A stretch of 64,000 nucleotides of DNA, taken from positions 88,412-152,411 of the forward strand of contig NZ_JAFIQY010000019.1 of the NCBI RefSeq assembly GCF_022271435.1, given 5' to 3'. The stretch is from Streptomyces monomycini (lineage in GTDB: Bacteria; Actinomycetota; Actinomycetes; Streptomycetales; Streptomycetaceae). This document shows, one piece after another, positions 12,167 through 20,189 of the stretch (its first letter is position 1; each line of letters starts with the position of its first letter). The notes under the pieces were generated by a model. That model was given only the letters and a program-made list of their open reading frames with translations. It searched no databases and was not told the origin of the DNA. The translations under genes were made by a program, and so were the position numbers.

Positions 12167-13008
12167 GCACGGCACGTACGGGGCGGGACAAGAGGACGAG
12201 CGCGGCAGACGAGCGCCCCGCCGGGCCGCTGCGGCGCGCGGGACTGCGCCTGCTGCGCGTCCTGGGCCTGCCGGTCCTGCTGATCCTCGGTTGGTGGGCG
12301 TACAGCTCCGCGAGCCCCACCTTCTACCTGCCGACGCCCGGCCGGGTCGCCACCGCCTTCGCGAAGGTGTGGTTCTCGGCGCGGATCACCGAGGACGTCC
12401 TGCCCAGCGTGGGCCGGCTGCTCACCGGCTACGCCCTCGCGGGACTGCTCGGTGTCGGCCTCGGCGTCGCCATAGGCTCCTCGCGCACCCTGCGGGCCGC
12501 CGCCGAACCCGTACTGGAGTTCTTCCGCGCCGTACCGCCGCCCGTCCTCGTCCCGCTCATCATGCTGCTCGCGGGGCTGGACACCGCGATGAAGGTCCTG
12601 GTCATCGTCTCCGGCTGTGTGTGGCCCGTGCTGCTCAACACCGTCGAGGGCGTCCGCGCCGTGGACGAGGTGCTGGACGACACCGGCCGCTGTTTCGGGC
12701 TGCACGGGGTCGCACGGCTGCGCCATCTCGTCCTCCCCGCCGCGAGCCCGCAGATCATGGCGGGGCTGCGGCAGGCCCTGTCGATCGGCATCATCCTCAT
12801 GGTCATCGGGGAGATGTTCGCCAGTACCTCCGGTCTCGGTCACACCGTCGTCCTCTTCCAGCGCGGCTTCGCCATCCCGGAGATGTGGAGCGGCATCGTC
12901 GTCCTCGGACTGCTCGGCTTCGGCCTCTCGCTCGCCTTCCGGGCCGTCGAACGCCGCATACTGGCCTGGCACTTGGCGCGCGGCGGGGAGCGGGGACGGC
13001 ATGCTTGA
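12163..13008 (+). CDS. ABC transporter permease (SsuC type), second of two
   Basis: 281 residues from GTG 12163, overlapping the previous gene by GTGA. An N-terminal basic tail precedes about six membrane segments. The EAA loop DDTGRCFGLHGVARLRHLVLP lies near residue 180. It forms the importer with its neighbours, and its end overlaps the ATPase start by 8 bases. Confidence 0.88.
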   Translation: MSTARTGRDKRTSAADERPAGPLRRAGLRLLRVLGLPVLLILGWWAYSSASPTFYLPTPGRVATAFAKVWFSARITEDVLPSVGRLLTGYALAGLLGVGLGVAIGSSRTLRAAAEPVLEFFRAVPPPVLVPLIMLLAGLDTAMKVLVIVSGCVWPVLLNTVEGVRAVDEVLDDTGRCFGLHGVARLRHLVLPAASPQIMAGLRQALSIGIILMVIGEMFASTSGLGHTVVLFQRGFAIPEMWSGIVVLGLLGFGLSLAFRAVERRILAWHLARGGERGRHA

Positions 13009-13813
13009 GATCACCGGGCTGGGCAAGGTCTACGAGGGGCGCGGCGGCGTCGAGGCACTACGGAAGATCGACTTCCGGGTGGCCGACGGCGATCTGGTGT
13101 GCGTCGTGGGGCCCTCCGGCTGCGGCAAGACGACCCTGCTCAAGTGCCTCGCCGGGCTGCTGTCACCGACGACGGGCGAGGTACGGGTCGCGGGCCGCCG
13201 GGTCACCGGTCCGCCGCCCGGCATGGCCGTCGTCTTCCAGGAGTACGGGCGCAGCCTCTTCCCCTGGATGACCGTGCGCAAGAACGTCGAACTCCCGCTG
13301 CGCGAGAAGAAGGTGCCCGCGCCACGCCGCCGCGAACTGGTCGAGGAGGCCCTGTCCGCCGTCGGCCTCGCGGGCGCCGCGGCGGCCCACCCGTGGCAGC
13401 TCTCCGGCGGCATGCAGCAGCGCGTCGCCATCGCCCGCGCCCTCGCGTACGAGCCGCGGGTCCTCCTGATGGACGAGCCGTTCGCCGCCGTCGACGCGCA
13501 GACCAGGGCGGAGCTGGAGGACCTGCTGCTCACCCTGTGGCGACGGCTGGGAGTGACGACGCTCCTGGTCACCCACGACATCGACGAGGCGGTCTACCTG
13601 GGGCGGCGGGTGATCGTCCTGTCCTCGGCGCCCACCGTCGTCCAGGAGGACCTTCCGATCGACCTGCCGGCCGCCCGCGACCAGATCACCACCCGCTCCG
13701 CCCCGCGCTTCGCCGAGCTGCGCGCCCATGTCTACGCGCAGATCAAGCACGCGAAGAACGGCGTGACAGGAGGGGACGCTCCGGTGCGGGAGGCGGAGCA
13801 GTCCGGGCCGTAG
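13001..13813 (+). CDS. ABC transporter ATP-binding protein (SsuB/TauB type)
   Basis: 270 residues from ATG 13001. Walker A GPSGCGKTT is at 37-45. The Q-loop is in VVFQEYGRSLFPWMTV, the signature is LSGGMQQRV, Walker B is LLMDEPFAAVD and the H-loop is in THDIDEAVYLG. The LFPW/DEPFAAVD pattern is characteristic of the nitrate/sulfonate/taurine importer ATPases. It powers the two upstream permeases. The C-terminal 30 residues are a loose polar tail. Confidence 0.92.
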   Translation: MLEITGLGKVYEGRGGVEALRKIDFRVADGDLVCVVGPSGCGKTTLLKCLAGLLSPTTGEVRVAGRRVTGPPPGMAVVFQEYGRSLFPWMTVRKNVELPLREKKVPAPRRRELVEEALSAVGLAGAAAAHPWQLSGGMQQRVAIARALAYEPRVLLMDEPFAAVDAQTRAELEDLLLTLWRRLGVTTLLVTHDIDEAVYLGRRVIVLSSAPTVVQEDLPIDLPAARDQITTRSAPRFAELRAHVYAQIKHAKNGVTGGDAPVREAEQSGP

Positions 13814-13844
13814 CGACTCGGCGGGGGACCCCGGCCGTGTGACC

Positions 13845-14615
13845 TCAGCCGGTGAACAGCCGCCCGCACACGAGGAAGGCCGGCAGCAGCACCGAGCACA
13901 GCACCTCCACGGCGCCGACCACCGCGACCGGCACCCGGCGCGTGGGCAGCGCCTTCGCCCGTACGAAGTACAGGACGAAGGGCACCGCCAGCCAAGGGTC
14001 CAGCGAGACGGCGGCCACCACCGCGAGTCCGTGATAAACGGCCGACGCCACCCGGAAGGTCCGGTTCCCGCGCTCGCGGATCATCGTCCTCACGTACAGC
14101 ACGGTTCCGGTGAAATACAGCAGGCAGGCCGCGGCGGCCTGCCAGGCACCGGAATCGACGGTGCCGCTGCCCAGCCGGTACGAGACGAGCAGCATTCCGC
14201 AGGCGGGCACCACGGCCGCGATTCCGTTGACCGTGGCGCGTTCCTTGTTGCGGTACGCGTAACCGATGTTCACGGCGAAGAACGGCGCCGCGCACAAGGC
14301 CGCGATCAGCAGCCAGGGACGCGCCACCGCGAGCGGTACGGCGCATACGGCGAAAGCCGCGCCGAATCCGGTGAGCGGCGCGAGATGACGGCGTGGCGCC
14401 CGCGGATTACGGGAGACGCGGCGCAGCCGGACGTATTGCTGGGCGTGGAACGCCGCGCAGTAGGCCAGCAGCCACGCGGGCAGCAGGACGGTGTGCCACC
14501 CGTCGAATCCGCCCAGCAGCGCCCCCGTCAGAAGGGGCACGACCAGCATGGCCCAGGCGCCGTGCTGGTTCGGTATCCAGCGGCGGAGGGCGCGCCGCCC
14601 GGGCGAAGTGCTCAT
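13845..14615 (-). CDS. YwiC-like membrane protein
   Basis: 256 residues, with start set at ATG 14615. An upstream in-frame extension exists but is low-complexity and unlike the family. It opens with RRWIPNQHGAWAMLVVPLL, the conserved N-terminal motif of the YwiC-like family, followed by about seven or eight membrane helices. Function is unknown. In other bacteria the family is found near nitrate-respiration genes, but no such gene is here. The -10-like TATATT ends six bases before the ATG. Confidence 0.85.
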   Translation of the reverse strand: MSTSPGRRALRRWIPNQHGAWAMLVVPLLTGALLGGFDGWHTVLLPAWLLAYCAAFHAQQYVRLRRVSRNPRAPRRHLAPLTGFGAAFAVCAVPLAVARPWLLIAALCAAPFFAVNIGYAYRNKERATVNGIAAVVPACGMLLVSYRLGSGTVDSGAWQAAAACLLYFTGTVLYVRTMIRERGNRTFRVASAVYHGLAVVAAVSLDPWLAVPFVLYFVRAKALPTRRVPVAVVGAVEVLCSVLLPAFLVCGRLFTG

Positions 14616-15011
14616 CCCACGAATATAGGCGGTGCGCAAGCCGGTTCGGGCGGCCGAAGGTCCGGGACCTAGGTCCCGCATGGCGGGTGCCTTTCTTTCC
14701 GAGCGTTCCCTCCGGTCCCTTTCCGTGCGCTGCCTCCCCGACACCCACCCCGTCTTTCCCACCCGGCGCACTGCCCGGCTCCCCCCCCGACTTCCCATCT
14801 GACTTCCGGACCCGCTTTCCGGCCCGGATTTCCCGCCCGGCTTTCCCGCCCGGCCCGGGCCGGGAATTGCGGCCGGCCGCGCCCGCGTCCGCCGGTGACC
14901 CGTAGTGATCACCTGTATGGCGCACCCGCGAAGACGCGGGAAAGGGGGCGGAATGGGCCACACTGGCGGCCGTTGTCGTCCGTTCGGGCGGCGGGGTGAG
15001 GAGGTTCTGTC
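14616..15011. other. intergenic region with hairpin, no gene supported
   Basis: This holds the AATATA box (14622-14627, minus -10 of the YwiC-like gene) and long C-rich runs with repeated TTCCSGCCCGG words. A short hairpin is present, CCCGCG 14925-14930 with CGCGGG 14935-14940. The leader of the small membrane protein has the ribosome site GAGGAGG near 15000. ORFs across this stretch are low-complexity and were not accepted. Confidence 0.5.
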
Positions 15012-15206
15012 GTGGCTGTCTCGATCTCGGTCGTCGTGCTGCTCGTCGTGCTGACCGTCGTCTTCCTGCGCAGCGGACGACTGAAATTCACGCACGCCCT
15101 CGTCTGTATGCTGCTCGGTTTCTATCTGGCGGGCAGCAACCTGGCGCCCGACATCCAGAACGGGCTGTCCGGCGCGGCGGACGTGGTGAGCAGCGTCCGC
15201 CCCTGA
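15012..15206 (+). CDS. small conserved membrane protein
   Basis: 64 residues from GTG 15012, with ribosome site GAGGAGG about 8 bases upstream. Two hydrophobic stretches (about 3-19 and 29-43) surround a short basic loop RSGRLKFTH. The polar tail is NGLSGAADVVSSVRP. The length, good ribosome site and coding bias support a real gene. I recall similar short proteins as widespread in Streptomyces, but no function is known. Confidence 0.75.
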   Translation: MAVSISVVVLLVVLTVVFLRSGRLKFTHALVCMLLGFYLAGSNLAPDIQNGLSGAADVVSSVRP

Positions 15207-15239
15207 GCGCGCCGGCGTGCGGCCCGCAGCCGCCGGCTC

Positions 15240-16475
15240 TCACCCCCGCGCGAACACGCCGACGGCGTTCGTGACCGGCCGTTCCGCGCCCGCCGACGGG
15301 TGGTTGCGCACGATCGAACCGGGACTGCCCGGCTCGCGCGTGACGAGCGTGGAGGAGCCGCCGCCGTCCAGGTTGACCGCGTCCCGGGCGCCCAGCCGGT
15401 CCATCAGGTCGGCCAGTTCGCGTACCGTCGCCCCCGCCCGTCCCGGCGCGCCGTCCAGGGCCAGCAGCAACAGCCGGTGCCCGCCCGCGCCGACGCCTGC
15501 GGCGGTCCGTACGGCCGGGGTGACGGTGTCCAGACCGGCCAGCGGCTCGTCGTCGCGGACGATCGGGAAGCCGCCGACGGCGAAGCGCAGCGGCGCGGGA
15601 CGCCGCCCGGTCAGGGCGTGACCGACCCGGACCCGGTCGCCGACGTGCAGTTTGCGCAGCTGCCGGGCGCCCTCCTCCCGGCCGACCAGCGTCGTCGTCC
15701 CACGGGGGATGCCGCCCCGGCCGGGCACCTGCGCGGCTTGCGTCACCCGGCCCTGCCGGACCGTGACCTCGTACGTCTCCGTGCTGCACGGCGCGGCCCG
15801 GTCGCTGTCCGTGCCGCAGGTCGCCCGGACGCGCGAAGTGGGGCCCCATCGGGACGTGAACGCGCCGATGCCGTTCACCGGCAGCGCGTACTGGTTCAGG
15901 CCCTTCAGGGGGAGCGCTCCCGCCGACGTCAGGACGGCGCCGCGCAGGGACAGCCGGTCCAGCCGCGCGCGGCGGTCGAACCCCACGCCGATGACGTCCT
16001 TGTTGTTCGTCCCCGGGGGCAGGGCGGGGCCGAAGCGCTGGCCGTCGGGCACCGCCGCTTTCAGATGCCGCCCGGAGGCGATGGCCGGGCCCACGGGGGC
16101 GCCGGTCGCCTCCACACCGGGATGCTGGGTCTCGCTGATGTTGAAGAAGTCCGCGTTGACGGCGGCCACCGCGGCCTGTGCGTCGGCCAGCCGGGAGACC
16201 GGGGCCCGCGCGCCGACCGCGCCGGGGTACAGCAGGTCCACCGCGACACGCCGGTCGGTCAGATCCACCGTCAGAAGGTGGCCGTGCGCGATGCCGCGCC
16301 CCACGGGGATGTCGAAGGCGCGGTACGTCACCCCCGGCGCGACGCGGACCGCGCGCCCCGGCTGCGAGGTGCTGTCCGGGGATGTGGCCCCGGAGGCCAC
16401 TCCGCTCCCGGCCAGAACGCCCCAGGCCGTGAGCGCCGTCAGCACCGTCCGTGCACGAACGAATCGATTCTTCAC
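15240..16475 (-). CDS. secreted phosphodiester glycosidase (NAGPA) domain protein
   Basis: 411 residues. An N-terminal signal peptide (about 1-30, AWGVLAGSGVASGA) directs export. The body contains AAVNADFFN near residue 105 and NLDGGGSSTLV near residue 375. These are the two hallmark motifs of the NAGPA/DUF2233 fold named after the enzyme that uncovers mannose-6-phosphate from GlcNAc diesters. Bacterial members are thought to act on cell-wall or exopolysaccharide phosphodiesters. The substrate is unknown. Confidence 0.88.
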   Translation of the reverse strand: MKNRFVRARTVLTALTAWGVLAGSGVASGATSPDSTSQPGRAVRVAPGVTYRAFDIPVGRGIAHGHLLTVDLTDRRVAVDLLYPGAVGARAPVSRLADAQAAVAAVNADFFNISETQHPGVEATGAPVGPAIASGRHLKAAVPDGQRFGPALPPGTNNKDVIGVGFDRRARLDRLSLRGAVLTSAGALPLKGLNQYALPVNGIGAFTSRWGPTSRVRATCGTDSDRAAPCSTETYEVTVRQGRVTQAAQVPGRGGIPRGTTTLVGREEGARQLRKLHVGDRVRVGHALTGRRPAPLRFAVGGFPIVRDDEPLAGLDTVTPAVRTAAGVGAGGHRLLLLALDGAPGRAGATVRELADLMDRLGARDAVNLDGGGSSTLVTREPGSPGSIVRNHPSAGAERPVTNAVGVFARG

Positions 16476-16600
16476 GATCCCCCCAGACGTCGCGGTAACG
16501 GTCTCACGGGTACGAGCAGCCCACTATGGCCCGGAGGTGTCGGAAAACCGTACAACCGCCGTACGGCCGTCGTGTCGCTTTCGTCCCCCGGGCACCGGAG

Positions 16601-16650
16601 CCGCTCCGCCGCGCCAGGGGCGTGGCCACGCCCCTGGCGCGGCGAAGCGG
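16601..16650. terminator. 50-bp near-perfect palindrome
   Basis: Two 25-base arms meet at 16625/16626 with no loop and a single mismatch (c16606 against a16645). The centre reads GGGGCGTGGCCACGCCCC. It lies between the stop of the small secreted protein and the start of the NAGPA gene, both minus strand, so it can act as the terminator of the former. Its length and symmetry exceed an ordinary terminator. Confidence 0.75.
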
Positions 16651-16761
16651 AAAGCCGAGGGGGCGGAAGGGGACGGAAACGCGTGCGAGGGGCCGCGCCG
16701 GTGCGGTGCCGGTGGGGGAAGGCGGTTTCGCCGTGCGGAACGCACGGGTGGTGCGGCCGGG

Positions 16762-17304
16762 TCAGGCCTGCGCGCCCGCCGGGGGAGTGGTCGGGCAGAT
16801 CACGCGGGTGGCGGGGGTGAAGTAGGTGCCGTCCTTGGCGGGCTGGCCACCGGCGAACTCGGTGTAGATGTACGAGTAGAAGGCGACGTCCGGGTAGCCG
16901 CAGGAGGAGTCGGCGCCGATGGTGTAGGTCATGGTGACCGTACGGGTGGCGCCGGGGGCGATCGGCACGGCGTACGAGGCGCCCTGGCCAGCGGTGCAGG
17001 TCACGCCGGGGTCGGCGGTACAGGTCTTCCAGGTGTACTTCAGACCGCTCGCGGAAGAGGTCTCCCACGTGGGCTGGAACGACTGCCACACGAACCGCAC
17101 GTCGGCGGTGCCGGTGTTGGTGAACGTCATGGTCACGGTGACGTCCGAGCCCGGGGTGGCCTGTGCCTTGTCCACGGTGAAGGCGAGCGCCGGGGTGTCG
17201 GCGGCGGACGCCGGGGACGCGCCGGCCAGGCCGAGGACGGAGACGACGAGGGCGAGGAGGGCGGCGAAACCGGCCCTGCTGAAGCTGCTCATTGTTCTGC
17301 GCAT
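16762..17304 (-). CDS. small secreted protein with an Ig-like/CARDB-like domain
   Basis: 180 residues from ATG 17304. A further in-frame ATG lies at 17292. The signal peptide runs to about residue 35 (ALVVSVLGLAGASPASA). The mature 145 residues are Thr/Val-rich with two Cys pairs and alternating strands (TPGSDVTVTMTFTNTGTADV), suggesting a beta-sandwich. TACGCT lies eight bases before ATG 17304, hinting at a near-leaderless transcript. No enzymatic motif is seen, and a secreted structural or binding role is only a guess. Confidence 0.75.
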   Translation of the reverse strand: MRRTMSSFSRAGFAALLALVVSVLGLAGASPASAADTPALAFTVDKAQATPGSDVTVTMTFTNTGTADVRFVWQSFQPTWETSSASGLKYTWKTCTADPGVTCTAGQGASYAVPIAPGATRTVTMTYTIGADSSCGYPDVAFYSYIYTEFAGGQPAKDGTYFTPATRVICPTTPPAGAQA

Positions 17305-17792
17305 GACCAGGGAGCGTAAGGCGTGATCCGCTCTTCGGGGCGGTTCCGGGAGAACCCGTTCTTTCGACCGAAAAGGACGGGCCACCCCACAAATGACCTC
17401 CTCGCGGCCCGAATTGCGCGAAGCGGCCGGATGGGATGCCGGGGGCGGCTCGGTTCCGTACGGTCGTCACGAAGTCGGTGAGCGCCCCTCGGGGCTCGTC
17501 GGGCGGTGCGCGACGACGGCGCCGAGCGGCCGCCGCATGCCGATTCCGGCCATGCCGTGTCCGCGTACCGGTACGCGCCCGGCGCCGCCCGGCCTGGCGT
17601 GAAGCAGCCGCCCGGGAAGGGCGGAAGACGCGGCTCAGCGCCCCACAGGCCCCACAGTCACTGCCGACACACGGTCAACGGCCCGCCGTACGGCATGGTT
17701 CCCGGCCCGGCCCACGCGCTGCGGAGCCGGCGTCGGGGAACAGCGGTACAGGATCTTGAGACCATGTGCAGCCCATGACAGGCTCCTGCCGC
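17305..17792. other. intergenic region, no gene supported
   Basis: Several short overlapping open frames occur, but none has a ribosome site, a consistent codon pattern or a recognisable product. Short palindromic words (GTACCGGTAC near 17565) are present. It should hold the promoters of the divergent secreted protein and DUF664 gene. Confidence 0.5.
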
Positions 17793-18377
17793 ATGATCGA
17801 TGAGTTCGCGAAGGACAGCCTGCACGGGAGACTGCGGCGGGACCGCGAGGCGCTGCTCTGGAAACTCGACGGCTTGTCCGAATACGACGCCCGCCGGCCT
17901 TTGACAGCGACCGGGACCAACCTCCTCGGCCTGGTCAAACACGTGGCCACCGTCGAGGCCAGGTACTTCGGCGAGGTCTTCGACCGTCCTTTCCCGGAAC
18001 CGCTGCCCCGGTGGCAGGACTCCGACGGCAGCGATCTGTGGGCGGCCGAGGACGAGACCCGCGATCAGATCACCGGGTTCTACCGGCGCACGTGGGAACA
18101 CTCGGACGCGACGGTCAACGAGCTTCCGCTCGACGCCCCCGGCTGCGTGCCGTGGTGGCCGGAGCCGCATGCCGGCACGAACCTGTTCGCCGTCATGGTG
18201 CATGTCCTCGGAGAGACCATCCGGCATGCCGGGCACGCCGACATCCTGCGCGAGTGCCTCGACGGCCGCACCGGGTTGCGCGCCGAACACGAGAAGCGGA
18301 TCGAGGAAGAAGCCCGTGCGGCCTACTGCGCGAAGATCGAGCGGGCCGCCAGGACGGCCGCACCGGGCAAGGCCTAG
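17793..18377 (+). CDS. DinB/DUF664 family protein
   Basis: 194 residues from ATG 17793 (MIDEFAKDSLHG). An in-frame ATG at 17775 is the alternative, and no start has a strong ribosome site. Histidines at the expected helix positions (LVKHVATVEARYFGEVF, VHVLGETIRHAGHAD) fit the four-helix metal-binding DinB-like fold, whose members include thiol-dependent transferases. The exact reaction is unknown. It appears monocistronic. Confidence 0.85.
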   Translation: MIDEFAKDSLHGRLRRDREALLWKLDGLSEYDARRPLTATGTNLLGLVKHVATVEARYFGEVFDRPFPEPLPRWQDSDGSDLWAAEDETRDQITGFYRRTWEHSDATVNELPLDAPGCVPWWPEPHAGTNLFAVMVHVLGETIRHAGHADILRECLDGRTGLRAEHEKRIEEEARAAYCAKIERAARTAAPGKA

Positions 18378-18563
18378 TCAGACGTACCAGGCAGCCTGAC
18401 ATCAGCTCCCTCACCGGCGCTTGCGATGTCCGGGCGCCCTGGCCACCTGATGTGCCCGCGTCACCCGATGCGGGCGCAAGGTCCCGGGCCGGCCGGAGGG
18501 GAACGCACACTCCGCCCGCCGCTCCGGCGCCCTGCGGGCGGGAGCAGCGGGCGGTGCCCGGCC

Positions 18564-18675
18564 GGAGCTGCGGTCCGGCCGGACGGAGGCGTGGCCCGGC
18601 GCCGGGCGGGGCGGAGGTGCGGTCCGGCGCCGGGCGGGCTGGAGGCGCGGCCCGGCGCCGGGCGGAGGCGCGGCC
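18564..18675. repeat. 28-bp degenerate tandem repeat downstream of the encapsulin operon
   Basis: Units begin GGAGGNGNGG and contain CCGGCGCCGGGCGG. They lie at 18585-18612, 18613-18640, 18641-18663 and 18664-18675 (partial), with a decayed copy from 18564. The core CCCGGCGCCGGG is self-complementary, so each unit can form a hairpin. The array runs up to the stop codon of the first shell gene (minus) and probably serves as a multi-hairpin terminator. Confidence 0.7.
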
Positions 18676-20105
18676 TAGTGTCCGATCTCCACGTCCTCCA
18701 GCACGCCCAGCGCGTCCGGCACCAGTACGGCCGCCGAATAGTAGGCGCTGACCAGGTAGTTGATGACCGCCTGCTCATTGATGCCCATGAAACGGACCGA
18801 CAGGCCCGGCTGGTACTCGTCGGGGATACCCGTCTGGTGCAGCCCCACCACGCCCTGGTTCTCCTCGCCGACCCGCATGGCGATGACCGAGCTGGTCTGG
18901 TCGGGATTGACCGGGATCTTGTTGCACGGCAGCAGCGGGATACCGCGCCAGGCCCGGACGGCCGTGCCGCCGATCTCCGCGCCGGCCGGGTAGATGCCGC
19001 GGGCGTTCCACTCCCGGCCGATCGCCGCGATGGTGCGCGGGTGGGCGAGGAGGTACTGGGTCTTGCGGCGCCGCGAGATCAGCTCGTCGAGGTCGTCGGG
19101 GGTGGGCGGGCCGCTGCGGGTGTGGATGCGCTGGGTGAGGTCGGCGTTGTGCAGCAGGCCGAACTCGCGGTTGTTGACCATCTCGTGCTCCTGGCGCTCG
19201 CGCAGCGCCTCGATGGTCAGCCGCAGCTGCTGGTCCAGCTGGTTCATCGGGTCGTTGTAGAGGTCGGCGACCCGGGTGTGGATCTTCAGCACGGTCTGCG
19301 CGACGCTCAGTTCGTACTCCCGCGGCGCCAGCTCGTAGTCGACGAAGGTACCCGGCAGCGCGGGCTCGCCCACATGGCCGGAGGTGACGTCGATGGCCGC
19401 CTCGCCGTGCTTGTTCTGCGGCGGTACCTGGGCCGTGCGGAAGCGCTCCAGATGTTCGCGCAGCGCGGGGGAGCGGTCCGCGAGCTGCTCGTACTCGGTA
19501 CGGGGCAGCGTCAGTACGGTCACCCGCGTCACGGCCCGTACGGAGTGCTCCCAGGTCGCGTCCGGCGAGAGCAGCGCCGCCTCGCCCAGGTGGTCGCCGT
19601 CCGCGAGCACGCCGAGAACCGTTTCGTCACCGTACTTGCCGGTGCCGACCCGGTTCAGCTTGCCGTGCGCGATCAGGACGACCCGGTCGGCCGGCGCGCC
19701 CCGCTCGACCAGGACGTCACCGGGCGCGTACTCCTCCTGGACGAACCGGCCGGCCAGCGCCTCCAGCGCCGGCGGGTCGTCGAAGTCGCGCAGCGGCGGC
19801 AGTTCCCGCAGCTCCGCGGGGATGACCCGGACCTCGGAACCGGTGCTGGTGAACTCGATCCGGCCGTCCCCGAGGGTGTGGGTCAGGCGCCGGTTGACGC
19901 GGTACGTACCGCCGGAGACCTGGGTCCAGGGCAGCACGCGCAGCAGCCAGCGGGAGGAGATCCCCTGCATCTGCGGCACGGTCTTGGTCGTGGTGGCCAG
20001 ATTGCGTGCCGCGGCTGTCGCCAGGCTCGTGCGCGCCTGGTCGGTGCCCGGGACGGCGCCGGGGCCGGACGTCGGGTCCGCCGGTGTGGTCATGGGGGGA
20101 TTCAC
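18675..20105 (-). CDS. family 2B encapsulin shell protein with cyclic-nucleotide-binding-like domain (EshA-like)
   Basis: 476 residues. A flexible N-terminus leads to the conserved TTKTVPQMQG arm and RWLLRVLPW. A cNMP-binding-like domain (about 95-225, with GDHLGEAALL) is inserted. The HK97-type shell portion follows, with PREYELSVAQTVL, DPMNQLDQQLRLT, MVNNREFGLLHNA and GIPDEYQPGLSVRFMG. Such proteins were once annotated as Crp-type regulators but have no DNA-binding helix-turn-helix. They assemble into protein nanocompartments that enclose a cargo enzyme. In the cNMP pocket GE is kept, but the usual Arg is replaced (ATWEHSVRA). Start GTG 20105 has AGGA upstream; ATG 20093 is the alternative. 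It lies 84 bases after its paralogue. Confidence 0.93.
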   Translation of the reverse strand: MNPPMTTPADPTSGPGAVPGTDQARTSLATAAARNLATTTKTVPQMQGISSRWLLRVLPWTQVSGGTYRVNRRLTHTLGDGRIEFTSTGSEVRVIPAELRELPPLRDFDDPPALEALAGRFVQEEYAPGDVLVERGAPADRVVLIAHGKLNRVGTGKYGDETVLGVLADGDHLGEAALLSPDATWEHSVRAVTRVTVLTLPRTEYEQLADRSPALREHLERFRTAQVPPQNKHGEAAIDVTSGHVGEPALPGTFVDYELAPREYELSVAQTVLKIHTRVADLYNDPMNQLDQQLRLTIEALRERQEHEMVNNREFGLLHNADLTQRIHTRSGPPTPDDLDELISRRRKTQYLLAHPRTIAAIGREWNARGIYPAGAEIGGTAVRAWRGIPLLPCNKIPVNPDQTSSVIAMRVGEENQGVVGLHQTGIPDEYQPGLSVRFMGINEQAVINYLVSAYYSAAVLVPDALGVLEDVEIGH

Positions 20106-20189
20106 CTGTTCCTGTCGGTCGTTCGGCGTCGTGCGTCATTTCTCGGCAAACGGTTCTTCAATGGTTTGCCATGGCTGGAATGCGGTGGC

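Noticed and set aside
17393..17778. Three short plus-strand frames upstream of the DUF664 gene
   Set aside because: No ribosome sites, Pro/Arg-rich composition, mutually overlapping and no known family.
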